Assembly (NCBI GenBank): GCA_045578625.1
Contig: JAZNKN010000060.1
Span: forward strand, 1-43,318
Origin: RGIG3009 sp045578625
GTDB lineage: Bacteria > Bacillota > Clostridia > Oscillospirales > Acutalibacteraceae
Direction: 5' to 3'
DNA length: 43,318 nucleotides
The notes beneath the pieces were generated by a model, which had not been told where the DNA came from, made no database searches, and saw nothing but the letters and a program-made list of their open reading frames with translations. The position numbers and the translations under genes are program-made. Below are positions 32,983 to 39,931 of the stretch, one piece after another (the stretch's first letter is position 1; each line of letters starts with the position of its first letter).

Positions 32983-34203
32983 ATGGATTTCAACGGCATC
33001 AATTTTGACACCTATTTTAACAACTATCCCGACAAGGACGGCTATTTCGGCAAATACGGCGGTGTCTACGTTGACGATAAGCTGAAGACCGCTATGGCGG
33101 AGATCACCGAGGCATACTATTCCATCTGCCAGTCGCGCAAGTTCATTGCCGAGCTGCGCCGCATCCGCAAGGAGTTTCAGGGCCGTCCCACACCGGTGAC
33201 GCATCTGGAGCGCCTGTCCGATGCACTGGGCGGCAAGGTTCAGCTGTACGCCAAGCGTGAGGACCTGAACCATTCCGGCGCACATAAACTCAACCATTGC
33301 ATGGGTGAGGCGCTGCTTGCCAAGTATATGGGTAAGAAGAAGGTCATCGCCGAGACCGGCGCGGGTCAGCACGGTGTGGCACTTGCCACCGCAGCGGCGT
33401 ATTTCGGTCTGGAATGCGACATTTATATGGGTTCTGTGGACATCAAAAAGCAGGCACCCAACGTGGCACGTATGAAGATCCTCGGCGCCAACGTCGTGGA
33501 GGTCACTCACGGTCTGCAGACGCTGAAGGAAGCGGTGGACGCTGCGTTTGACGCGTACAGCAAGGAATACAAGGATTCCATCTACTGCATCGGCTCAGTG
33601 CTTGGCCCCCACCCCTTCCCGATGATGGTACGCGATTTTCAGAGCGTGGTCGGCATCGAGGCACGTGAGCAGTTCATTGAGATGACCGGTCACCTGCCGA
33701 ACGCCATCGTTGCCTGCGTCGGCGGCGGTTCTAACGCCGCCGGTCTGTTCGCCGGCTTCCTGAATGATCCGGTGGACATCTACGGCATCGAGCCGCTCGG
33801 CCGCGGTCCCAAGCTCGGCGATCACGCCGCCAGTCTGAAATACGGCACCGAGGGCATTATGCACGGCTTCAACAGCATTATGCTGAAGGATGAAAACTTC
33901 GGTGTGTTTCCCGTGTACTCGGGCGCCAGCGGTCTGGACTACCCCTCCTCCGGTCCGGAGCACGCGTTCCTGCAGGAGATCGGCCGCGTCAAGTACGACG
34001 TCATCGACGACGAGGAGACCATCGACGCCTTCTTCAAACTCTCGCGCCTGGAGGGTATCATCCCCGCCATCGAAAGCTCGCACGCCGTCGCCTACGGTAT
34101 GAAGCTTGCCAAGACGATGGAGCACGGCTCTGTCCTCATCAATCTCTCCGGCAGAGGTGACAAGGATATGGACTACGTCATTGAAAATTACGGCATTCGC
34201 TGA
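32983..34203 (+). CDS. trpB: Tryptophan synthase beta chain
   Basis: 406 residues with GGAGG upstream. PLP lysine Lys102 in KREDLNHSGAHKLN (91-104), IAETGAGQHGVALATAAAYF, VGGGSNAAGLF phosphate loop, GLDYPSSGPEHAFL and the LSGRGDKDMDY end. Belongs to the TrpB1-like group by these motifs, with an unusual GIEPLGRGP segment. It condenses indole (normally channelled from TrpA) with serine. No trpA or other trp gene is adjacent; the gene is alone under the T-box, which suggests indole salvage or a dispersed pathway. Confidence 0.93.
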   Translation: MDFNGINFDTYFNNYPDKDGYFGKYGGVYVDDKLKTAMAEITEAYYSICQSRKFIAELRRIRKEFQGRPTPVTHLERLSDALGGKVQLYAKREDLNHSGAHKLNHCMGEALLAKYMGKKKVIAETGAGQHGVALATAAAYFGLECDIYMGSVDIKKQAPNVARMKILGANVVEVTHGLQTLKEAVDAAFDAYSKEYKDSIYCIGSVLGPHPFPMMVRDFQSVVGIEAREQFIEMTGHLPNAIVACVGGGSNAAGLFAGFLNDPVDIYGIEPLGRGPKLGDHAASLKYGTEGIMHGFNSIMLKDENFGVFPVYSGASGLDYPSSGPEHAFLQEIGRVKYDVIDDEETIDAFFKLSRLEGIIPAIESSHAVAYGMKLAKTMEHGSVLINLSGRGDKDMDYVIENYGIR

Positions 34204-34207
34204 TACC

Positions 34208-34242
34208 AACGCCCCGCTCGCTCCCTGCGCCGCGGGGCGTTT
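34208..34242 (+). terminator. Weak terminator-like hairpin after trpB
   Basis: AACGCCCCGC / GCGGGGCGTTT with a loop of about 14 bases and only three T. Confidence 0.5.
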
Positions 34243-34263
34243 GACAACAAAGGAGGCTGTCTT

Positions 34264-34791
34264 ATGAATTTTTCCGAGATCGCACAGCACCGCCAATCCT
34301 GCCGCAGCTACGATCCCGACCATCCGGTGGAGGAGGAAAAGATCGCTGCCATTCTGGCATCGGCGCGTCTGTCACCGTCCGCCTGCAACGGCCAGCCCTA
34401 TCATTTCACGGTCTGCCGCGGCGAGACGGCAAAGCAGGTAGCCGCCGCCACGATGGGAATGGGAATGAATCGGTTTGCCGCCGACGCACCGGTGATGATC
34501 GTGATCTCCGAAAAGCCGTACGTCAAGAGCGCGGCGGTGGGCGCGAAGCTCAAGCACAACGACTACCGCTCCATTGATATCGGCATTGCCGCCGCCTACC
34601 TGACCGCCGAAGCCACCGCACAGGGACTCGGCACCTGCATTCTCGGTTGGCTGGACGACGAGAAGATCCGTACGCTGTGCGATCTGGACGGTACCGTCCG
34701 TCTGGTTATCACACTGGGCTACGCCAAGGCTGACGACCCCCTCCGCGCCAAAAAGCGCAAGGCATTTGATGAATTGGTCACCGAAAAATAA
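34264..34791 (+). CDS. Nitroreductase family protein
   Basis: 175 residues with AAAGGAGG upstream. Flavoprotein nitroreductase fold: HRQSCRSYDPDHPVEEEKIA at the N-terminus, SPSACNGQPYHFTV, DIGIAAAYLTAEATAQGLGT and CILGWLDDEKI followed by LVITLGYAKADDP. Probably an FMN-dependent NAD(P)H oxidoreductase in the cytoplasm; substrate unknown. It follows trpB by 60 bases across a weak hairpin, so partial cotranscription is possible. Confidence 0.9.
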   Translation: MNFSEIAQHRQSCRSYDPDHPVEEEKIAAILASARLSPSACNGQPYHFTVCRGETAKQVAAATMGMGMNRFAADAPVMIVISEKPYVKSAAVGAKLKHNDYRSIDIGIAAAYLTAEATAQGLGTCILGWLDDEKIRTLCDLDGTVRLVITLGYAKADDPLRAKKRKAFDELVTEK

Positions 34792-34799
34792 ACGAAACG

Positions 34800-34833
34800 G
34801 TCCGCCGCACCCAGAGATGCGGCGGACTTTTTT
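34800..34833 (+). terminator. Intrinsic terminator of the nitroreductase gene
   Basis: GTCCGCCGCA / TGCGGCGGAC with an eight-base loop and six T. Confidence 0.93.
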
Positions 34834-34861
34834 ATCCACCTATCGTTTGCTCGACAAACCG

Positions 34862-34890
34862 TTGCGCAGACGCAAGCTGTGTGGTATACT
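34862..34890 (+). promoter_or_regulatory. Promoter of the aldo/keto reductase gene
   Basis: TTGCGC (34862-34867), 17-base spacer, TATACT (34885-34890). Confidence 0.65.
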
Positions 34891-34936
34891 ATACGTAGCG
34901 TTCCCCCTTTCACGCCACTTGTAAAGGAGAATGATG

Positions 34937-35935
34937 ATGAGTTATACCGCCTGCGCTACGCGTTACGATGCCATGCCCTACCGCTACTGCGGTCACAGCG
35001 GCCTCAAGTTACCGGCGCTTTCACTGGGACTGTGGCACAATTTCAGCGATGTGGACGACTACGACACCATGGTCGCTATGCTGACCACCGCCTTTGATCT
35101 GGGCGTCACGCATTTTGACCTTGCCAACAACTACGGCCGTCCGGTCGCCGGTTCGGCTGAGCGCAATTTTGGTCGCATCATGCGTGAGGAGCTGGCCGCC
35201 TACCGCGATGAACTGGTCATCTCCACCAAGGCTGGCTACTATATGTTCCCCGGCCCTTACGGCGATTTCGGCAGCCGCAAGTACCTGATCTCCAGTCTGG
35301 ATGCCAGCCTGAAGCGGATGGGTCTGGATTACGTGGATATTTTCTACCACCACCGTATGGATCCCAACACGCCTCTGGAGGAGACGATGGGTGCGCTGCG
35401 TGATATCGTACGCAGCGGCAAAGCGCTGTACGTCGGCATATCCAACTACGACGCCCCCACCGCGGCCAAGGCGCAAGCGATGCTGGAGTCGATGGGCGTG
35501 CATTGCCTGATCCATCAGCTGCGGTTCTCGATGCTCGACCGTCACGTGCAGACCGAGGGCATTCTGGAAGCCTCGCACCACGCCGGAATGGGCTCGATCG
35601 CCTTTTCACCGTTGGAGCAGGGCATCCTGTCGGATAAGTATCTTAAAGGCATCCCCGCGGGTTCCCGCGCTGCCAAACCCGACACCTTCCTGACCGCCGA
35701 GCGCATCCGTCCCGAGATGCTGGAAAAGGCCGAAAAGCTCAACAAGGTAGCCGCGGAACGCGGTCAGACATTGGCACAGATGGCCATTGCGTGGCTGTTG
35801 GGCGTCGGTGGCGTAACCAGCGTACTGGTTGGCGCGAGCAGTCCCGAACAGATTCGGGAAAACGTCGCCGCCGTTGCCGACATCAACTTCTCCGCTGAGG
35901 AGATCGCCGTATTGGAAGCGATATTGCAAGCATAA
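34937..35935 (+). CDS. Aldo/keto reductase (YghZ/GpmR-like)
   Basis: 332 residues if the third of three consecutive ATG codons (34931, 34934, 34937) is used; it is best spaced from AAAGGAG at 34923-34929. Catalytic tetrad regions are present: FDLANNYGRP (Asp, Tyr), ISTKAGYYM (Lys), FYHHRMD (His). The GPYGDFGSRKYLISSLDASL segment and GKALYVGISNYDAPTA match the AKR14/YghZ group, which reduces L-glyceraldehyde-3-phosphate and methylglyoxal-like aldehydes with NADPH. Single gene with own promoter. Confidence 0.92.
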   Translation: MSYTACATRYDAMPYRYCGHSGLKLPALSLGLWHNFSDVDDYDTMVAMLTTAFDLGVTHFDLANNYGRPVAGSAERNFGRIMREELAAYRDELVISTKAGYYMFPGPYGDFGSRKYLISSLDASLKRMGLDYVDIFYHHRMDPNTPLEETMGALRDIVRSGKALYVGISNYDAPTAAKAQAMLESMGVHCLIHQLRFSMLDRHVQTEGILEASHHAGMGSIAFSPLEQGILSDKYLKGIPAGSRAAKPDTFLTAERIRPEMLEKAEKLNKVAAERGQTLAQMAIAWLLGVGGVTSVLVGASSPEQIRENVAAVADINFSAEEIAVLEAILQA

Positions 35936-35945
35936 AGCACCGATA

Positions 35946-35957
35946 GGCAGAAGGACT
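35946..35957 (+). repeat. Partial copy of the tRNA-Trp 3' end (12 bases)
   Basis: GGCAGAAGGACT, identical to part of the tRNA-Trp T-arm/acceptor sequence at 36150-36166 and in the same orientation. Confidence 0.5.
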
Positions 35958-35980
35958 AACCCCTTTGCGGTAAAAAATGA

Positions 35981-35994
35981 GGGCAGAAGGACTT
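35981..35994 (+). repeat. Partial copy of the tRNA-Trp 3' end (14 bases)
   Basis: GGGCAGAAGGACTT, identical to part of the tRNA-Trp T-arm/acceptor region, same orientation. Confidence 0.55.
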
Positions 35995-36007
35995 TCCTCT
36001 CAATGCG

Positions 36008-36030
36008 AAAACAGTCCCCCGGACTGTTTT
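36008..36030 (+). terminator. Intrinsic terminator of the aldo/keto reductase gene
   Basis: AAAACAGTCC / GGACTGTTTT with a three-base loop. Confidence 0.7.
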
Positions 36031-36033
36031 CTG

Positions 36034-36070
36034 TCAAAAGTTGTTGCTCGTTTCACTCGCCAACTTTTGA
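36034..36070. repeat. Inverted repeat
   Basis: TCAAAAGTTG / CAACTTTTGA enclosing 17 bases. No gene lies in 35936-36143; the stretch holds only hairpins and tRNA-like fragments. Confidence 0.6.
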
Positions 36071-36077
36071 ATTTCGT

Positions 36078-36090
36078 TTCAAGTCCTTCT
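36078..36090 (-). repeat. Inverted partial copy of the tRNA-Trp 3' region (13 bases)
   Basis: TTCAAGTCCTTCT, identical to the T-arm of tRNA-Trp but on the opposite strand. Confidence 0.5.
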
Positions 36091-36098
36091 CTTGACAA

Positions 36099-36147
36099 GC
36101 CAAAATAAAAGCGGTCATCCTTGACGGATGACCGCTTTTATTTTGGC
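36099..36147. terminator. Long hairpin terminator of the tRNA pair
   Basis: 22-base perfect stem with a five-base loop. Its right arm covers the encoded CCA end of tRNA-Trp, so the terminator begins at the tRNA 3' end. Confidence 0.85.
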
Positions 36148-36219
36148 AGGGGCAGAAGGACTTGAACCCTCGGCACGCGGTTTTGGAGACCGCTGCTCTA
36201 CCAACTGAGCTATGCCCCT
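36144..36219 (-). tRNA. tRNA-Trp (anticodon CCA)
   Basis: 76 bases with encoded CCA. Acceptor AGGGGCA / TGCCCCT, anticodon stem GCGGT / ACCGC with loop CTCCAAA, T-arm GGTTCAAGT. Discriminator G. Cotranscribed after tRNA-Ile. Confidence 0.95.
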
Positions 36220-36250
36220 ATATGACAAGTACAATGTACCTTGTAAGCAA

Positions 36251-36327
36251 TGGTGGGCCTTCAGGGACTTGAACCCGGGACCGACCGGTTATGAGCCGGT
36301 TGCTCTAACCAACTGAGCTAAAGGCCC
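36251..36327 (-). tRNA. tRNA-Ile2 (anticodon CAT, lysidine type)
   Basis: 77 bases with encoded CCA; 5' GGGCCTTTAGCTCAG and anticodon loop with CAT. The body closely resembles the B. subtilis Ile2 tRNA, whose C34 becomes lysidine, rather than elongator or initiator Met. Confidence 0.85.
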
Positions 36328-36371
36328 AAATACGGCTCTGAAAACAAAGGCTGTCTTAAAGCACGCATTTT

Positions 36372-36399
36372 ATTTTACCATAAATCCCGCGGATGTCAA
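36372..36399 (-). promoter_or_regulatory. Promoter of the tRNA-Ile/tRNA-Trp pair
   Basis: Minus strand TTGACA (36394-36399), 16-base spacer, TAAAAT (36372-36377). Confidence 0.75.
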
Positions 36400-36432
36400 G
36401 TATTTTTGCAAACATTTGCGAAAAAGCCTGAT

Positions 36433-36462
36433 TTGACAAGCCTGCGCCGCGCGTGCTACAAT
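36433..36462 (+). promoter_or_regulatory. Promoter of the SDR gene, apparently giving a leaderless mRNA
   Basis: TTGACA (36433-36438), 18-base spacer, TACAAT (36457-36462). The ATG at 36469 begins seven bases after the -10 element, at the expected transcription start. Confidence 0.75.
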
Positions 36463-36468
36463 ACCGCT

Positions 36469-37350
36469 ATGAGTATGAAAACGTGGCTTTCCAAATATAC
36501 CCACGACCTGACCGGCGTTCACGTGGCCATCACGGGGCCGACCGGCGGCTTGGGGACCGAGCTGTGCCGCTATCTGGCGGCACTTGGTGCGTCGCTGATC
36601 CTGCTGGACCGCAACGAGGAACGATCCCTCGCGCTCCGTCGGGATCTGCAGGCGCAGTTTCCGCGCGTCTCGCTGCAGCGTATCCCGTTGGATCTATCGG
36701 ATATGACCTCGGTTCGTGCCGCCTGCGAGCAGTTGAAAGCACTGCCGGTCGATATTCTCATCCACAACGCGGGTGCGTACAGCATTCCCCGCCGCACCTG
36801 CGACACCGGGCTGGACAACGTGTATCAGATCAACTGCGCCGCCCCCTACTATCTTACCCGCGAGCTACTGCCGCTGCTGTGTCAGCGTCACGGCCGCGTG
36901 GTTATGGTAAGTAGCATCGCGCACAACTACTCCGAGACCGACCCCACCGACGAGGATTTTGTGACTCGCTGTCGGGCAAGTTGGGTCTACGGCAACGCTA
37001 AGCGCCGTTTAATGTTTGCGCTGTACGAGTTATTCCGCGAGGAGCGCGCCGCGACGCTGTCGGTGGTACACCCCGGCATCACCTTCACAAACATCACCGC
37101 GCACTATCCGCCGCTTATTTTCGCGCTCATCAAGCATCCGATGAAGTGGATCTTTATGAAGCCCGCCAAAGCCGCGCTTTGCCTGCTTTCCGGTATATTC
37201 CAACCGTGTGAGTATCACACCTGGATCGGGCCGCGGCTGTTTGATATTTGGGGTCTGCCCTGCCAAAAACGTCTGCGCACCTGCTCCGCAGAGGAAAGCC
37301 GCTGCATCGGCAAAGCAGCCGAAGAGACCTATCAAAAACTAAAAGCCTGA
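36469..37350 (+). CDS. SDR family NAD(P)-dependent oxidoreductase
   Basis: 293 residues from the ATG at 36469. Rossmann motif ITGPTGGLGTEL (21-32), NAG motif IHNAGAY, catalytic serine in VSSIAHN (about 157-163) and YxxxK as YGNAK (Tyr184, Lys188). Resembles retinol-dehydrogenase/WWOX-like classical SDRs. No Shine-Dalgarno sequence precedes either ATG (36469 or 36475), and the frame's 5' extension to 36406 lies inside the promoter. The stop codon is inside the terminator stem. Substrate unknown. Confidence 0.88.
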   Translation: MSMKTWLSKYTHDLTGVHVAITGPTGGLGTELCRYLAALGASLILLDRNEERSLALRRDLQAQFPRVSLQRIPLDLSDMTSVRAACEQLKALPVDILIHNAGAYSIPRRTCDTGLDNVYQINCAAPYYLTRELLPLLCQRHGRVVMVSSIAHNYSETDPTDEDFVTRCRASWVYGNAKRRLMFALYELFREERAATLSVVHPGITFTNITAHYPPLIFALIKHPMKWIFMKPAKAALCLLSGIFQPCEYHTWIGPRLFDIWGLPCQKRLRTCSAEESRCIGKAAEETYQKLKA

Positions 37351-37366
37351 CACACGTCAGGCTTTT
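37341..37366. terminator. Bidirectional terminator overlapping the SDR stop codon
   Basis: AAAAGCCTGAC / GTCAGGCTTTT with a four-base loop and extra T. Confidence 0.9.
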
Positions 37367-37371
37367 TTCTT

Positions 37372-37545
37372 TTACCCCACAATGGTGTACGACAGCATCT
37401 CATAATGCAGCTCGGTGCCGATATCCGTGCCGGGCGGCAACAGCGCCAGCGCGATAAACAGATCCTCCGTCGCGGGGTTCTCCACATCACGCAGATAGGC
37501 GTATTCGCCCTCGACCTGCACCACGATATACTCCTTCGGTTCCAT
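37372..37545 (-). CDS. Small hypothetical protein
   Basis: 57 residues from the ATG at 37543-37545, chosen for the GGGAGG site seven bases upstream; the frame is open for 16 more codons. MEPKEYIVVQVEGEYAYLRD onwards, predicted beta-rich and cytoplasmic, resembling in style the small DUF3006-like proteins without a firm match. Convergent with the SDR gene. Confidence 0.65.
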   Translation of the reverse strand: MEPKEYIVVQVEGEYAYLRDVENPATEDLFIALALLPPGTDIGTELHYEMLSYTIVG

Positions 37546-37613
37546 ACCCTCGCCTCCCTGCGTCAGTATATCAAAAGAACTGCGTTTTTTCAAGAAAAAT
37601 CGCAGTTTCGGCG

Positions 37614-37640
37614 TTGACAGTATACGCTTGTTGTGATAAT
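37614..37640 (+). promoter_or_regulatory. Possible promoter
   Basis: TTGACA (37614-37619) and GATAAT (37635-37640), spacer 15 bases, upstream of the decayed gene locus. Confidence 0.4.
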
Positions 37641-37689
37641 CGCGTTTTTGTCAAATCAAAATGAGATTTTCTCAATTTGGAGGTGGGTC

Positions 37690-37731
37690 ATGGCGATCAA
37701 CATCCTGACCGAACTACACCAAGCAGAATAA
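37690..37731 (+). CDS. Very short ORF (MAINILTELHQAE)
   Basis: 13 codons behind a strong TTTGGAGGTGG ribosome site. Either a leader ORF or the intact first codons of a gene that is otherwise decayed (see 37753-38033). Confidence 0.35.
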   Translation: MAINILTELHQAE

Positions 37732-37752
37732 TGTCAGAGGGCGAATCGCACC

Positions 37753-38033
37753 ATGAAAAACGTATTTGCGTTCGACTGTACTGTCGATGAGGAAAGCTCC
37801 GTATCGAAAAGCGTATCTCGGTGGACACTTGGAACAAAGACGAGCCTTACAACAAGGGCGAATATAGGCAGTATAAGATCCGCACGGACGATTCTGACAC
37901 CGTCCATTTCAAGACCTATTACGCGCTGGAGCTTCTGCACGAGGGCGAGGAATACGAGATCCTCTTCCCCGCCTACGATTGGAAGCACATTGGAGCGCTG
38001 ACCGGTATTCAACCGGTGGAAGGCAAAGCATAA
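37753..38033 (+). pseudogene. Small gene, apparently frameshifted
   Basis: The 3' part, from about 37800 to 38033, encodes a convincing protein end (DTWNKDEPYNKGEYRQYK, DSDTVHFKTYYALELLHEGE, then YEILFPAYDWKHIGALTGIQ). Its frame meets a TGA at 37788 and has no good start. The preceding frame supplies MKNVFAFDCTVDEESSVSK from an ATG at 37753. Joining them needs a -1 shift near the AAAA at 37807-37810. Disrupted gene, sequencing error or programmed shift are all possible. Function unknown. Confidence 0.45.
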
Positions 38034-38037
38034 GACA

Positions 38038-38067
38038 AAAAAGCACTTGCCGAAGCAAGTGCTTTTT
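38038..38067. terminator. Bidirectional intrinsic terminator
   Basis: AAAAAGCACTTGC / GCAAGTGCTTTTT with a CGAA loop. Confidence 0.9.
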
Positions 38068-38069
38068 GT

Positions 38070-38213
38070 TTACAGATCCTGCAGATCTGCAGCGGGGATA
38101 TCATTTTCCAGATTATCCCGCGCCAGATCGTTGTCGATCACCGGATAAACCGATGGGATGGGCTTTTCCGCCGTTTGCGGCGGCTGCCCTCGTTTTTCTT
38201 TCTGCTTTGGCAT
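38070..38213 (-). CDS. Small hypothetical protein of 47 residues
   Basis: MPKQKEKRGQPPQTAEKPIP, then SVYPVIDNDLARDNLENDIP and AADLQDL. GAGGTG lies seven bases before the ATG, and the stop is directly next to a terminator, so it looks like a real, independently ended gene. Basic N-terminus, acidic C-terminus, probably disordered. Family not recognised. It is downstream of nothing else on this strand except the NSS transporter gene (41-base gap), so it may end that transcript. Confidence 0.6.
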   Translation of the reverse strand: MPKQKEKRGQPPQTAEKPIPSVYPVIDNDLARDNLENDIPAADLQDL

Positions 38214-38253
38214 ACCGTTCACCTCACGGGTAGTATGCGCAAAAAGCAGTCAA

Positions 38254-39660
38254 TTAAAACAAGCCCTTGAGCCAATCCCAAACGGTGAAGTCATCGGCGA
38301 ACCGGAACGTGACGATACCCACAATGAACAGTGCAATAATGATGAGCGGCAGCACGTAGGTCAGATACGGACGCATCCACCGCTTGAGCTTCAGGCCCTT
38401 ACCGGCATTGGCTTCCTCAAAGAAGTTGTCAAAGCCCCAACCCTTTTTGCTGACGCAGAACAGCAGATAGCACAGCGCGCCGAGCGGCAGCGCGCAGTTG
38501 CTGACGAGAAAATCCTCCAGATCCAGCACCGCCGAGCCCTTGGCAAACGGAACGAAATCCGACCACAGATTGTAGCCCAACGCGCACGGCACCGACAGCA
38601 CCAGCACGACCACGCCACAGATAATGCAAGCCTTGACTCTTCCCCAACCGGTCAGCTCGCGCACGCAAGCGAGAATGTTCTCAAACACCGCCACGATGGT
38701 GGTCATCGCCGCAAAGAACATAAACAGGAAGAACAGCGTACCCCACCAGCGACCGCCCGCCATGTTGTTGAACACGCGCGCCATCGACTCAAACAGCAGA
38801 CTGGGACCGGACGTCGCCGGCACATCGAAGGTAAAGCACGCCGGGAAGATGATAAGACCCGCCATGATCGCCACGAAGGTGTCCAACACCAAGATGTTGA
38901 TGGACTCGCCCATCAGCGAGCGTTCCTTGCCGATATAACTGCCGAAGATCGCCATCGAACCGATACCCAGACTCAGCGTAAAGAACGCTTGGTTCATTGC
39001 ACCCACGATGACATTGCCGTTGATCTTGGACAGGTCGGGCATCAGATAGAAGGTCAGACCTTCCTTAGCACCCGGCAGCGTAAAGCTGTTGATCATGAGC
39101 ACGATCATCAGGAGCAGCAACGCGATCATCATCACCTTGGTAACGCGCTCCACACCCTTTTGCAGACCAAACGACAGCACCAGAAAGCCCAGCACGACCA
39201 CGATGGCCATGAAGCCGACCGTGATGGCGGGATCACCCATCATATTCCCAAACAGCTTGGACGAGGCTTCGTCCGTGATGCCGGTCATCCGGCCGGAAAG
39301 GAAGCTCGTAAAATAATGCAAGATCCAACCGGTGACCGACGTGTAAAACATCATCAGCAGGAAGTTCGCCACCAACGCAACGTAGCCGTGCAGGTGCCAT
39401 TTTTGTCCCGGCTTTTCCAACTTTTGGTACAGTTTGACGGGGCTTGCCTGACTGGCGCGACCCAACGAGAACTCCACCACCATGACCGGCAAGCCCAGGA
39501 TCACCAGAAACAGCAAATAGATCAGCACAAAGGCACCGCCGCCGTACTGACCCGCCATCCACGGAAATTTCCACACGTTGCCGACACCGATCGCACAACC
39601 GGCACTCAGCAAAATAAAGCCCAAGCGGCTTCCGAACCGTTCTCTGCTCATATTTCTCAC
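38254..39660 (-). CDS. Sodium-dependent transporter, NSS/SNF family
   Basis: 468 residues from a GTG at 39658-39660 (GGAG five bases upstream); an ATG three codons on (39651) is an alternative. About 12 transmembrane helices. Family motifs: RFGSRLGFILLSAGCAIGVG with GNVWKFPWMAGQYGGGAFV (sodium and substrate site of TM1), SLGIGSMAIFGSYI and AGLIIFPACFTFDV (TM6-7 region). Imports an amino acid or related amine with Na+, as in LeuT/MhsT; the substrate cannot be read from sequence. Confidence 0.92.
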   Translation of the reverse strand: MRNMSRERFGSRLGFILLSAGCAIGVGNVWKFPWMAGQYGGGAFVLIYLLFLVILGLPVMVVEFSLGRASQASPVKLYQKLEKPGQKWHLHGYVALVANFLLMMFYTSVTGWILHYFTSFLSGRMTGITDEASSKLFGNMMGDPAITVGFMAIVVVLGFLVLSFGLQKGVERVTKVMMIALLLLMIVLMINSFTLPGAKEGLTFYLMPDLSKINGNVIVGAMNQAFFTLSLGIGSMAIFGSYIGKERSLMGESINILVLDTFVAIMAGLIIFPACFTFDVPATSGPSLLFESMARVFNNMAGGRWWGTLFFLFMFFAAMTTIVAVFENILACVRELTGWGRVKACIICGVVVLVLSVPCALGYNLWSDFVPFAKGSAVLDLEDFLVSNCALPLGALCYLLFCVSKKGWGFDNFFEEANAGKGLKLKRWMRPYLTYVLPLIIIALFIVGIVTFRFADDFTVWDWLKGLF

Positions 39661-39683
39661 CCATTCTCCAAAGTAATAGCCTC

Positions 39684-39712
39684 ATTATACCAAAACACGC
39701 CAGCCTCGTCAA
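39684..39712 (-). promoter_or_regulatory. Promoter of the NSS transporter gene
   Basis: Minus strand TTGACG (39707-39712), 17-base spacer, TATAAT (39684-39689). Confidence 0.85.
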
Positions 39713-39745
39713 ACAATTTATCCTATTACAAAAAGGCGTGGATTT

Positions 39746-39907
39746 TTGTCACTGATATGGACGTGGCTGATCCTGCACGAACCGTTCGACCCCTATTCCC
39801 TGTTGGGACTGTTGTTCATCGCCACCGGTATCTTTGTCCAGATCAAACGCAAAAAACTGCATAAAATAAAAATCCCCCCGCATGCGGGGGGATTTTTATT
39901 TGCTTAG
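39746..39907 (+). pseudogene. C-terminal remnant of a DMT/EamA-type transporter
   Basis: The frame gives LIWTWLILHEPFDPYSLLGL and LFIATGIFVQIKRKK before running into the terminator. This matches the last helix and basic tail of EamA-family permeases (conserved E-P before the final span). No start codon with a ribosome site and no upstream helices are present, so only a fragment survives. Confidence 0.5.
39864..39901. terminator. Strong bidirectional terminator
   Basis: 18-base stem with the core ATCCCCCCGC / GCGGGGGGAT flanked by AAATAAAA and TTTTATTT. Ends the malic enzyme transcript. Confidence 0.93.
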
Positions 39908-39931
39908 AAGTTAAGATGCCGCTCAGCGACG

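Noticed and set aside
36251..36327. tRNA-Met for the CAT anticodon
   Set aside because: The body resembles Ile2 (lysidine) tRNA, and a clear elongator Met tRNA is at 43165-43241.
37788..37790. In-frame TGA as selenocysteine in the small gene at 37731-38033
   Set aside because: No SECIS-like hairpin directly after it and the upstream residues in that frame look non-coding; a frameshift explains the data more simply.
38158..39864. 568-codon open frame antisense to the NSS transporter
   Set aside because: His/Gln/Arg-rich translation mirrors the transporter codons; no ribosome site and no recognisable domain.
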